The notes under the pieces are model-generated. The model was given only the letters and a program-made list of their open reading frames with translations, was not told the DNA's origin and did no database searches. The translations under genes and the position numbers were made by a program. A stretch of DNA of 64,000 nt. Source: Iris pallida (Eukaryota; Streptophyta; Magnoliopsida; Asparagales; Iridaceae). The stretch covers positions 6,249,838 to 6,313,837 of the forward strand of contig JANAVB010010791.1 of the NCBI GenBank assembly GCA_029216955.1, written 5' to 3'. This document shows, in pieces, positions 23,020 to 34,958 of the stretch; position 1 is the first letter of the stretch; each line of letters begins with the position of its first letter.

Positions 23020-26000
23020 TCACGAGTCAAACAAGTCTGGATATCGCGATCGGATGTCATCCTCACGCTCCCACGTTGACTCACCCAAAGAGTGATGACC
23101 CCAAGTAACTCGGACTAACTTGATAGTCTTGTTCTTGAGTGTCTTCTCTCCGGTCCAATATAGACACGGGCCTCTCCTCATACGAAAGGTTGGTACCAAC
23201 AACCAATTCCGAATGATCTAGGATGTGGCTCGGGTCCGGGATATACCGTCGTAATTGGGATACATGGAACACGTCATGCACCTCGCTTAGCGACGGCGGA
23301 AGAGCGAGACGATAGGATACATCTCCTACTCGCTCCAGAATGTCAAATGGCCCTATATACCTAGGACTAAGCTTTCCCCGTACGCCGAAACGAATGACGC
23401 CACGGTTAGGCGAAATCCTCAGGAATACATGGTCACCGACAGAAAACTCGAGAGGGCGCCGATGAGAATCGGCCCAATGGCGCTGGCGATCTTGGACAAC
23501 TCGAAGATGATCCCTGACTCTTCTGATCACTTCAACTGTCTGGGCAATCATTTCTGGACCGAGCATCTGCCTCTCTCCGACATCATCCCATGCTAGCGGG
23601 GATCTGCACTTCCTACCATACAGTGCCTCGAACGGTGCCATCTGGATACTGGCTTGGAAGCTGTTGTTGTATGAGAACTCCACCAGGTGCAAGTGATCTT
23701 CCCACGAACCACCGAAGTCAAGTGTGCAAGATCGCAACATATCTTCAAGAGTCTGGATCGTACGCTCCGACTGGCCGTCTGTCTGCGGATGATATGCTGA
23801 ACTGAACTGGAGATGAGTTCCCAAACTCTCCTGCAGGCTACGCCAGAAGTGCGACGTGAACCTTGAATCTCGGTCCGAGATGATACTAACTGGCACTCCG
23901 TGCAACCTGACAATCTGCCTGAGGTACATCTCTGCTAACTGAGCTGTCGACTGACCAACTCTGAACGGGAGGAAGTAAGCTACCTTCGTGAGCCGATCAA
24001 CTATAACCCAAATAGCGTCTCGACCAGCTGGGGATCTAGGCAATCCGGTCACAAAATCCATGGTCACATGTTCCCACTTCCATTCTGGAATCGGCAAGGG
24101 CTGAAGAAGTCCAGCGGGCCTCTGATGTTCAGCCTTAACTTGTTGGCAGACCAAACAACGAGAGACAAACCAGGCTATCTCCCTCTTCATGCCATTCCAC
24201 CAAAAATGCTGACGGATATCGCGGTACATCTTCGTACCGCCCGGATGAATGGAATATTGTGAACTGTGAGTCTCTGCCATGATCTCTTGTCTGATATCTC
24301 CACTGGGTACACAAAGACGCTTACCATGCCTAAGTGTACCGTCTTCATGAATGCATAACTCTGGTCTTCGGCCTGCCTCAAACTCTGCTCTGAGTCGCTG
24401 AAGCTTGGAATCTGCTGACTGCGCCATCCGGATTCTCTCGACTATAGTGGACTGAACTTGCATGCTGGCCATCAATGCTACACTGGTAGGGAGGACAACT
24501 TCGATACCCATCTTCTGGAGATCTGCTAACAACTCTGGTTGCGCTGTCAGGAAATAAGCTCCGGCTCTCCTGCTCAATGCATCTGCAACGACGTTGGCCT
24601 TCCCGGGATGATACTGCAGGTTGACGTCATAATCCACAAGAAGCTCCAGCCACCTCCTCTGACGCATGTTAAGATCCTTCTGGGTGAAAACATACTTCAG
24701 GCTCTTATGGTTGGTGAAAATCTCCACCCTATCTCCGTACAAATAGTGCCTCCACGACTTAAGTGCAAACACTACTGCTGCCAGCTCCAAGTCATGGGTT
24801 GGGTAATTCCTCCCATGATCACGAAGTTGCCGTGAAGCATAAGCTATTACCTTCCCATGCTGCATCAGAACACATCCTAAACCTCTGCCTGAAGCATCAC
24901 AATACACTGAGAACCCTCCGGTTCCATCTGGAAGCGCGAGAATGGGAGGCGTCATCAAGCCTCGCTTCAACTTCTCGAATGAATCCTGACACTCTGCTGT
25001 CCAAGCAAACCGCACATCCTTGCGGTTCAATTGGGTCAGTGGCGCTGAAATTCGAACAAAATCTGAAACAAACCGCCGATAGTAGCCGGCCAATCCAAGA
25101 AAACTGCGAACTTCTGCAACGGTGTTGGGCACTGGCCATGACTCAATAGCCACAATCTTCTGGGGATCCACTTCTACTCCTCCTCGGGTGATGATATGAC
25201 CCAAGTACGAAATGCGATCGAGCCAGAACTCGCATTTACTGAACTTGGCATACAACTGGTGCTCCCTAAGAACCTGAAGAACCACACGGAGATGCTGCTC
25301 ATGCTCCGCTTCACTCCGGCTATAGACCAGGATGTCATCCAAAAACACAATCACGAACTGATCCAAGTAAGGCATGAAAATACGATTCATGAGATCCATG
25401 AATACAGCCGGCGCATTGGTCGCTCCAAATGGCATAACAAGGAACTCCCAATGCCCATACCTCGATCTAAAAGCTGTCTTCGGGATGTCCTGTTCTCTGA
25501 CTCCGATCTGATGATATCCTGAGCGCAAGTCAATCTTCGAGAATACTGCTGCCCCTTTAAGCTGATCAAACAAGTCATCTATCCTCGGGAGAGGGTATCT
25601 GATCTTGATTGTCACTGAGTTCAAGGTACGATAATCAACACATAACCTAGACGTACCGTCATTCTTTTTCACAAGAAGCATCGGGGCACCCCAAGGCGAT
25701 CCACTGGCACGAATGAATCCCTTGGCTCGAAGTTCTTCAATCATCTTGTACAAGATCTCCAACTCTGACGGCGCCATCCTGTAGACTCTCTCTGACACTG
25801 GGGCTGTTCCGGGAATCAAGTCTATGGTGAACTCGATCTCCCGCTCTGGCGGTATACCTGGAAGCTCTTCTGGGAAAACATCTGGAAACTCTTCGACTAT
25901 CCGGGGCAACTGCACTGCTGCTACTGCCATCCGCAACACTGGGGGAGAAGGCTCAACTGCGCCTCTGAAAAATGAAAACTCTGGCTCGCCTGGAATACTA

Positions 26001-27722
26001 AAAACAACCCTACCAATATGGCAGTCTATTCTAGCATACTGGTTCCTCAACCAATCCATCCCTAGGACCACATCATAATCGGTCATCGAAAATTCTATCA
26101 ATCTAGCAGGAAATTCCTTACCGCTAACCATGATCCGACACGAGGAAAACACCCTATCGACTCCCACAAGTCCGTTACCAGTAAGTATATTGAGCCTTAC
26201 TGATAATGACTCGGGCTCCAATCCTATCCGTGTCGCGAATCGTGCAGACATAAAAGAATGCGATGCACCAGAATCAAATAAAGCTGAAGCTGGAAAGGAG
26301 TTGACAAGAATAGTACCTGCCACTACCTCTCCTGGTGCCAATCCTTCCTCTGCGGTCATCACCATAGCATGACCATGCCCTCGGGGTGCTGGTCCCCTCT
26401 GCTGAAATCCTCGCTGCCTATTCTGACTCTGGACTTGGACCTGAGCATACTGCTGGGGGTTCTGCTGCTGGAATACTTGAGACTGAGACGGCAAGGGCCT
26501 CGGCAATGGATACTGCTGCTGCTGGACCGGAGCTGGTCCTCTAACTGAAGAGCTAGAAAGGTTGGACGATGATGAACCACCCCTATTCGGGCAGGATCCA
26601 ACCCTATGGTCTGCTGCTCCACAAGCCAGACACAATCCCTGTGCCCTACGGCACTCTGCCACTACATGGCCTGGCTTCCCACAATGAGAACATCCCACTG
26701 CGGAAGTCTGCTTCTGCTTCTGCTGCTGAGGGTACGTCGGGACTGAATGCTGAACCGACGTTACTGAGGCCGCCCGTCTCGGAGCTCCAATAGTCAAAGC
26801 CCTGGCTGCCAGGGCTGGTGCTGATGACTGATTCATCTGACCGTGGGATCTCTTCCGACCTCCGACCCTATCCACAATCCTCTGGGAGGTATACTCATGC
26901 CTCCTAGCTGCTCTCAAGACTGCATCAAGAGTCTGATGCTCAAACTGCTCAACTGCCAACAAAATCTCCAGGTGAAGCCCCTGCTGAAATCGCTGGGCTC
27001 TATCATACTCGGTTGCCACCAAGGTGGGAGCAAACCGACTGAGTCTCGAAAACTCGGCCGCATATCCGTCGACCGTCCTGCCCATCTGCTTCAGATTGGT
27101 GAACCTCGTCTGTAGATCGTACCGAGCTACAGCATCAAAATACTTGGTCTGGAATCTCTCTCTGAACACCGCCCAAGCAATGGGTGCCACTAATCCAACG
27201 GCCTGAGCCGCCCACCAGCTGCGGGCAAGATCCAGCAACTGCAGGCGCACCACGGCTACCTTCTCGATCTCTGGGGTCCTGGCTGCTTCTAGAATCACCT
27301 GTGTCCTGAAGCCAAGCATCTGCGGCGATAGCATCTTCACTACCGTCGAAGAAAGGAGGGTTCAAGCGCTTGAAGCTGTTGGTCGCGCTGTTACCCTGAT
27401 GACCTCCTCTGGCCAAAGCATCCGTCACTGCCTGGTGCAAGGCGTCTCCACGACGATCTTGGGAAGCTATCAAGGTCCTGACGAGACCTACCAAAGTGCC
27501 ATCATCAGGCTCGGCAGGCTGAACTGGCTGGACTGGTGGCTCTCCGTCAGAAGGCACGACTCTGGAGGCTACTCCGGAATGCTGGGCTTGATCTCCAGGT
27601 TGCTGCTGATCCGCGGGAAGTGCTCCGCCTTGCTGACCGACATGTCCAGGAACGATGCCGCTGAAGAAGACGACATAGGGAACAAATAAGGAAGGACCAG
27701 GACAGATCAATGATACAAGCAT
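23020..27722 (-). pseudogene. T2 gag-pol, nearly intact, two frameshifts
   Basis: It is the same polyprotein as T1 and T3. Gag starts at 27722 ([11 protein letters not shown]). The frame breaks near 27305, where [10 protein letters not shown] continues in another frame. The main open segment 23081-27340 has both zinc knuckles ([14 protein letters not shown] and LCLACG), protease [21 protein letters not shown], RNase [10 protein letters not shown], integrase HHCC and DDE with SDRDSRF, and most of the chromodomain linker. A second shift near 23140 moves the chromodomain ([10 protein letters not shown]) to the frame ending at 23020. Two small lesions therefore separate it from a full frame. RNase H also has FTNHKS where T1 and T3 have FTDHKS, which changes a conserved aspartate. 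Confidence 0.9.
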
Positions 27723-27855
27723 ATGATCAGGACAAGAATCCAGGGATTCAGAAGATACGAGCAGAGATCAAGGGCGAATACTGATTGAGACATCTATTCG
27801 GTAAACCCTCACATATCTTGATTTACAAGACCTGCATGGGCCACCACTTAAACCA

Positions 27856-30699
27856 TGTCACGCCCCAGAACCAGAATACTGGAGAGCGGGGGCAGACATA
27901 GCCAGCTACGTATATTGAAATGAATCTATCTCGCTATACGGTCACGGCTGTCTAGATACATGAGGGTTTACTACAAGCCAACAGTCTCCTATGGTCATGA
28001 ACAAGTCTAGTGTCTCAATCACAAGCAAGTAAATAAAGTCTCAAGATGTATGATCATTAAATATACAATAATAAGGCGTCCCAAATATTATATATTCAGC
28101 TGATCATGAAGCTAGTCGTTACAAAATGTTAGGACTAGCAAGAGTTTTAGTCATACATGATCAACCCTAGGATCTGTCGATCATGTTACAGCCCGTAGGC
28201 AGACAGTAAGTAAGTGCAATCGAGCTAAACAGGTGCTCGTCGGCTAAACGCCTCAAAAGAATATTTTTACAATAAAGTGGGAGAGCCAAAAATAACCCAC
28301 TCGTTGCCCTGGTTACGTCTGGTGTTCACCATCGGGCTGGAAAGTCGGTAGATCCTCTGGAGCTGCTCCGAAATCTGGCCATACAAAACCAGCTGGGTCA
28401 GATCCCAGAAAGAGCAAGTGCCACAAAGGAAGCTTCACTTAGGAACTAAAACCAGCAATTAGCACCGTAATAGATTAATAATAAAGACAGGGATTTAAAA
28501 AAAACATAACGGGTGATATACGATGAGATAACCATGGAACTATTCAGATAGCCAGATTACAACCCGTAAACCAAACAAGGACCGGGGTTGTAACCCTTCG
28601 TCTGAACAGAACTTGGAATTCTCACCATTTATCGGTAAAATAAATACAGGCATTCAGGTCATGCAGTGATCTGGAACAGAATCAGGGCAAGACTAGACAG
28701 GTTAGACTCCATTCAAACATTTCACGGCCAAGCAAGAATTACGGTTTGATACTTTAACTAACTAGGGTTATCACAGGCCTAGTTACTAGCAAGATGCAGT
28801 GAGAATCTTCCACAGCCACAAGCCCTGCAGACCATCCAGGTTACCCGGGTTAAAAGATTTAGAGTTGAATTCAGGTGGGTACATCGTCCAGGAACCGAAT
28901 GTACCCTTAGGTAGCTTGAAGGGTGCAACACATGACAGTGTGCTGGAAATGTGCCCTACTCGACGGCAGGCTACAGATCCCAAGGCGTGCCCAGGTAACG
29001 GGATTGCCTGTAGCTGGGAGATCTCTTTATGACTAATGTATTAATCTAGTTATTAGCCTTAGTCCATTTCAGTAGGTACTCCTGACCGTGGTACTCAGGA
29101 GTCCCCTCTTAGACATGATGCAAGACAGGACTGGATTATTTGTACAAGCACAATCGCCTACGGTGTCCAGGATTAATTATACAGGTCATGTCATGTCAGG
29201 TAGCCGTCGCTTATCAGATATATCATGTCAGGTAAGAGTTCTGGTCAAGAGTGCGCCACGACGGGCCACCATCAGGTCGTGCTAGTTCCTTGTCACACCC
29301 TGTCGTGTACAATTGTCATTTCAATCATGTCAATCAAATCGTGATTTATCAAGTTCAGGACAAAAGGCGTAAGGATATAAAATGGGCATAAAATATACCA
29401 TAGGAGTTCCAAAGCATGGGCAAAAATAATAATAAAAATAACAGTACAGAGCTATAGGAGAGTCATGCGGTTCAGGAATAATCTCATGCGGCTGGGAGGA
29501 GAGCAGCCCATGCGGCTGAATAGGGTCAGGCGCATGCGGCTTGATAAAGGAAAGCCTATGCGGCTAAGGATATCAGTCCTCATGCGGCCAGCGGGAAGAG
29601 AGGGCGCATGAGACTGATATGAATTGGGTCCATGCGGCTGGGATGAATAGGGTCCATGCGGCCAAGGAGAGAATCCATGCGGCAGGGACAGGAGCAAAGC
29701 CATGCGCTTATGCGGTTAGCGGGGTCATACGCCTATGCGGCTACAAGTGGACCAAGTTCATGCGGCTCGGGAAGAAGTTCTCATGCGGCTGGGTCAAGTA
29801 AAGTCCCATGCGGCCAGCGGGAAGAGAGGGCGCATGAGACTAAGTCAGAGCATTCATGCGGCTGGAGAAGCGGGGTCCCATGCGGCTAAGGGAGGGCGCA
29901 TGCGGCCAGAACGGTAGCATCTCATGCGGCTCAAGAAGTGCAGAGTATATGCGGCTGGGGATTGAGCGAGTTATGCGGCTAGATGAGTTCGGCCCTCATG
30001 CGGCCAAGTACTTCCAGCCATGCGGCTGAATAGAACACTTGCCGCATGAAATATTCATGCGGTCAAGTCAAGCACAGTTCATCCTCTCCAAATATCCGAG
30101 AAGAAGAACACCATGAGAGCCAAATTCTCAAGCTCCATAACTCCATCATCCGGAGCCCAAATCCGAACTTCCATAGGTCAAAATGGGGCAGAACAAGATT
30201 CTCTACAACATGGAACCATCAAAACTTAGAAATTACAAGATTAAGTAGATCAAAACCCAGGAAATCCGAAAATAAAATAAACTTAGATCTACAAGAATCT
30301 AGCCATGGAAAGTGAAAATGCCAAGTACTAAAGTAAGTTAAAATGCTGTAAGGAAGAGAATGAAGCAATAAAATTTGAGTTCCTCCATGAAGCAAGTTGC
30401 ACTTGCCTAGACCTCTCTCTCTCCCTCTCTCTGGTAGGTGAAGAAGTAAATGGGAAAAAGAAGAGAGTAATGAAGAGAGAGAAAGAAGAATGGGGTTAAT
30501 AAATGGTAGTGGTGGTGGTAGGTAGGGGGTTCGCTCTTGGTTCATGATGAACCAATAGCAATCCCAAACCGAACCAAGCCAACCCGAACCAAGAATAACC
30601 CAAGCCAGGATGGAAACTAAGCAAGGAAAAATCATGCAATACAAGAATAAATACGTACACGTATTCCAAAAATACGTAATACGGACAACAGGCATTACA
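27856..30699 (-). repeat. T2 5' LTR
   Basis: It is nearly identical to 20008-22860. On the minus strand it is followed by the primer region TGGTTTAAGTGG at 27855 and below. 29455-30060 carries the ATGCGGC-rich block; several motifs mutated in the other LTR are intact here. Confidence 0.95.
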
Positions 30700-30704
30700 C
30701 ACCG

Positions 30705-31733
30705 TCCCAATCCCGAGTACTTTAGCTTGTGTCTAGTTCGCCACCATAACCTTCTCAGAAACTGGTTGGTACGTGGTGAACCACTCATTCTTTGAGCAAA
30801 CATGACACGAGGCCCCAGTGTCTATCCACCAGTCCGTGTCAATCCCAGCTGAGTCAACCTGCGCAATCATAGCAACAAAATTAGCCCCACCTTGCTCCTT
30901 TTGTTTTGGTTTTTCTTTGCAGTCCCTCTTCCAGTGGACTTTCTTGCTACAGTTGAAACAAGTCCCAGGTTCTTTGGACTTGGGCTTGAACTGAGCCGAC
31001 TTCACCTTCAGATGGTGAACGTCTTTCTTCTTTTGGTAGGGAGCCTTCTGCTTCTCTTTAGAATTACTTCCTTGCACCATGTTCGCCTTAGCCATCTGCT
31101 TGAACAAGGCATCCACTTTGAGTTGAGCCCTCAACTCGTCTTCAACATGTATCCAGTGCAAGAGGCGTTCCAGATCCAATTCCATCTTCTTGCGATGCAT
31201 GTTCGCGATGAAGTTGTTCCACCCAGGTAGGAGCTTGGCGACAATACCCCCGACAACAAAAGCATCGACCAAGGGCATGACGTCATTGCCAGCTTCTGAC
31301 GTAACTTGAGGAACTCCTTGACTTGAGGCAACATGGTTTTGTCGTCCTCAAACCGCATCCTCCAGACCTTTTCGGTCATGTGGATCTTGTTTCTGTTTTC
31401 ATCTGCCTTGTAGAGATTCTCTACAAACTTCCAGACGTCCTTTGCATTGACCGTCTTACTGTATGACTCCGCCAGAGTGTCCACCATAGAGTTCTGGATC
31501 AACTTGCAGAGGTTGTTATCCCGCCTTCACTTCGACTGCAAAGCCGTGGCTTCAGCAACCCTTCGAGCATTTTCACCCTCTGGAATCAAAGGCTCAGGAT
31601 CTGTCAACACATAGTCAACGCTCATGAGTTGAAGATTAAGGCTAACCTTTCTCTTCCAGATATTGTAATGCTCCCCGTCAAACTTCTCAAGTTTAAAACT
31701 TGTGCCGAAAAGTTGTGCACGGTTGTACTCCAT
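30705..31733 (-). pseudogene. C2 gag and protease, broken
   Basis: On the minus strand gag begins at 31733 (MEYNRAQLFG). The frame is interrupted near 31505-31527 and again near 31270. The gag zinc knuckle CFNCSKKVHWKRDC keeps the CX2CX4HX4C spacing, but the usual GH has become VH. Protease WWIDTGASCHVC lies near 30835. A stop at about 30733 follows KVMVAN, with recognisable sequence continuing to the T2 insertion at 30704 and resuming at 20002. Confidence 0.87.
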
Positions 31734-31757
31734 CAGATCTGAATCTTGCTTTGAGAT

Positions 31758-32941
31758 TGTTATTCCCGAAACAGATCGTTTGATGGAAATCTCGATTTCT
31801 TAGAAAGAGTGAGATGGATAAAAGCAACTTAGCAGGCGAAATATAGATCACCGCAATTCTGCTAATCGTTCTCAACCGGAGTTGATGCAACTAAGATGAA
31901 TAATCGTTCTCAACCGGAGTTGATGCAACGAAGATAAATACTCGTTCTCAACCGAAGTTGATGCAACGACTTTGCTGGGGTAATAAAGATCACCATTGCT
32001 CAAAGCAAGATTCGTCCTATTGCGATCTGCTCCCAGGAACCAGCAAGTTCGAAAGAACTTCCGGAACGCTCGATGTCACCTCCTTTCACGAACTCAAAGA
32101 ACTCTAATGGCAGCGGCGACACAACTCTCTTCATCTCTTTATTTTAGCGTAAGTCCTCAATGAAGGCACGAAGAGAGTATTTATAGAGAAGGGCCGAAAC
32201 CCTAATCCTAATCATGGCCGTAACTGATTGTGAAAAGATAGGAGCGAATAAGAGAAAGATTTGAATGAATTAAATTCAAATCCCATAAAAATCGGATCTG
32301 ATCAATTAACTCAATCTTTCCATAATTGCTCAAATCTTCCAATTAGCCACATCATTAGCCGCCTGTGCCCTTTAGCCCACTTAGCCCGTTAGTCTGCGCG
32401 CGTAGTTGCCAAGCAGCACAGTCGCGTAGCAGCGCAAGCGTGTAGCGCACAGCAGCTGCTGCGCGCCCCTGTGCAGCCACTACGTGCCACATGCGCGCTC
32501 CTGTGCAGCCACTGCGTGCCACTGCACAGCACCTGGGCATGCGACTCGCGCAGAGATGATCGCACGAGCGCATCAACTGCGCACAAGGCACCATGCGCCG
32601 ATGCTGACGTACTAAGTGCAAAGTGCGCCAACAAAGCGCCTCTTTGCGCCCTTGAGCCTGAGTCTGAGTCCTAGTCGCTAAGCCCCTTCGGGACTTAGCT
32701 CCATAAGGGGATTATCCTATGAGCATGACAAAAAGCATTAATGCTTCTTTGTTGGTTTAGCCTTCTTTCCACTAGAAAAATGCTCCCACGTGGCACCCAT
32801 GTGCCTCTCTACACTTCATGTGATCTCTCAACACAAGCAAAGCTTTATGTAGAGATACCATCCATTTGGTTTTTCCAATGTGGGACTATCTTTCTTGTTT
32901 CTAAAGCAAAACACCAACAATAACAAGCAAAAACACCAACA
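31758..32941 (-). repeat. C2 5' LTR (1184 bp)
   Basis: It is the full-length version of the C2 LTR. 32390-32640 is a GC-rich block dense in TGCGC and GTGCAGC motifs that the 3' LTR lacks. The primer site just inside (minus strand) reads TCTCAAAGC, which may be a decayed TATCAGAGC. Confidence 0.92.
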
Positions 32942-32946
32942 TGGAC

Positions 32947-34958
32947 ACTGCAGACGCCGCCAAGGTAAGCCTTTGTTCGATCTTCTCGTCCCTCTTCTTC
33001 TTCGTGTTCCTCTTTTCATGACTGGGGTTGTTGTGAGCTTTGCGGCCAGGGGAAAGAGATGGAGTGGGAGAGATGAGCTAAATTAGGTTAGGGTTTGTGG
33101 CAGGGGGTTTAGAGAGGAAGAAGAAAGTATAAGGTTTCGCTTGGGTTTGTGAAGATGAAGGGAGCTGGAGTGAAGAAGAAGAAGCTAGGATTTTGGAGGG
33201 AAGCTCGAGTTAGAGCTCTTAGGCGCCTGGAATAGGAGTAAGGAGTGATGAGGGGAAAGTTAGGGTTAGGGTTCACTTGGGGACAATGGTCCTTGCGGCT
33301 GAGAGTAGAGTAAATGGGAACAGAGAGAGAAGGTGAGGCTGTGAGAATTTAGGGTTAGTGTAAGAAGATTGGGCGGGTTTGGGCCTGAGAGTTTGGCTTA
33401 AGCCCAATAGAAGAAAAAAAGGAATTTAGCAGCAGCAGTAGTAACTGGTTTGGGGCTTGTGGGCTGGACCTAACAGGTCGGGTTAGTTAAAGAGTTTAAT
33501 TGGTTGTATGAGGACTTAGCAAAAATAGGCAGAGAAGAGATAAAATTAGAATGTGGGATCTGAGACTGTGGGCTGGATTTATGGACTGGGCTGGTCCAGT
33601 GGATTTGGGCTTAGTTTAGTTAATCTCTGATTAATTGTTATTATAATCTTTGGTAGATTTTTGTAGCATATATCCTAAAGTATATAAATTATCTTGGTAG
33701 TAATTATGTTGACCAAATGCTATATCCTAATTATTATTTTACTGAATTAGGTCTTGACTATTATAATTAATTAGTTAGTGAGTTATTGACTCTAATTTAT
33801 TATCTAAATAGTAACATATTATTTTCTTGCTAATTATATATATGTAGTTAGCTAGAGTATGTATTATTGTTAAATAGTTAGTTTTTGGTTAGTAAATAGT
33901 TTAGCTAGTATTTTCTAAACATAAATGATTTTTGCTAAAATATAGTTTAAAAGTATTTTCACTGGTATTTATTTTAATTTAAGCTATAATATATATTTTC
34001 TAAGATATTGGTAGCCAGTTAGCTAGTATATGGATAGTAGCAATATCAGCTAGATTGATATTAGAATCTAATCTATTATTGCCCTATTCTATGTGGACAT
34101 TGAGACTCATTGATTTCAAGGACAAGGCAAGTACACCGACTTGAACTTTTATTTCGTAATTCTGTCATACTTTCCTGTTCTCATATTGGACACGAGATAA
34201 CACGATTGTATTGTGCCACATTGATCGTATTGTGTCTCATTGATTTTCTTGCGGAGATTGGGAAAATATTGTCTAGTGTGTGACCACACCCCTTACCTAG
34301 GTTATTGTGAATAGCCTAATCGTACACCTCACGTACAATTAAACCGCACCTTATTGTGATATTGTGGTTTCCAGCCGGTCACACATTAGTTTAATATTTC
34401 AAATTCACTTTTGCATTGATTGTCTTATTCATTGTTCCAGTTCTTGTACCATTGTTTCATATTGTAGTTTAGTCCATATTATTATTATTCTTGTGTATTT
34501 CAGATTACTTTGTAGATTGTTTCTTGTCGGGGTTGTACTTTGCTCCTTTTCTGACTGGATACGTTGTAGGTATATTTGAGGATATTGTACCACTTTTATG
34601 GACTGGAGTTTGAGGCCATAGTGAGCAGGATGACATGATTCAGGACATAGGATTTGCATAGATTTAGCCCTAGCTCATTTCATAGATTTGTTTAGAGATT
34701 TTACCTTGTATATTTGTATTGAGATTCCAGAGTTGTTTTATTCTTGTTACCGGATTTGTCTCCGGTATTATTATTATTTCTTTAAGTATAAAAATGACTA
34801 AGTGTAGTGACTCTCTTGGACGTTATAGATGATGTGGATGTTATATTTACCTCGTGACTTGAGTTTTCCTTAGTATTGTACAGCTTACTGCGTTGCGTCT
34901 TCCAACATAGGTTGGGCGTGTCCGACTCGTATCTGATTATTCGAGAGTGGGTCGTGAC
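32947..34958 (+). repeat. X LTR, second part
   Basis: It resumes after the C2 duplication at 32942-32946. It opens in a GC-rich stretch with GCCGCCAAGGTAAGCC, which resembles an exon end and splice donor. AT-rich sequence follows, then GGTTGGGCGTGTCC wording and GGGTCGTGACA, typical of plant gypsy LTR ends. Together the two parts make an LTR of about 3.3 kb. No open frame of note. Confidence 0.65.

Larger units (their letters stand above)
20008..30699 (-). mobile_element. T2: Tekay-type chromovirus, minus strand, inside C2
   Basis: This is a complete element of 10.7 kb with LTRs of 2853 bp (20008-22860) and 2844 bp (27856-30699). It is flanked by the perfect duplication CACCG (20003-20007 and 30700-30704). 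The two LTRs differ at about two dozen positions plus a 3-bp and a 6-bp indel, close to 1 %. The insertion falls in the C2 protease-integrase interval. Confidence 0.96.
15679..32941 (-). mobile_element. C2: Ty1/copia element (Tork/Angela-like), minus strand, split by T2
   Basis: LTRs lie at 15679-16148 (3') and 31758-32941 (5'). Perfect 5-bp target duplications TGGAC flank it (15674-15678 and 32942-32946). Gag and protease lie at 30705-31733; integrase, RT and RNase H at 17164-20002. T2 splits the protease-integrase interval. The alignable LTR parts differ at roughly 4-5 % of positions. The lineage is inferred from RT and RNase H wording. Confidence 0.93.
13794..34958 (+). mobile_element. X: 3' end of a long-LTR gypsy element, inside R1
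   Basis: 13794-14413 is noncoding internal tail ending in a polypurine tract. The LTR starts at 14414, is split by C2, and ends near 34958 in GGGTCGTGACA. No coding region of X remains, so its clade is unknown. The GAGGACGAAATTTT wording before the polypurine tract is common in plant chromoviruses. Confidence 0.65.

Noticed and set aside
32942..32970. ATGGACACTGCAGACGCCGCC read as the start of a host gene with a GT donor
   Set aside because: The ATG is created by the C2 LTR end plus its target duplication. Without C2 the sequence continues the X LTR.
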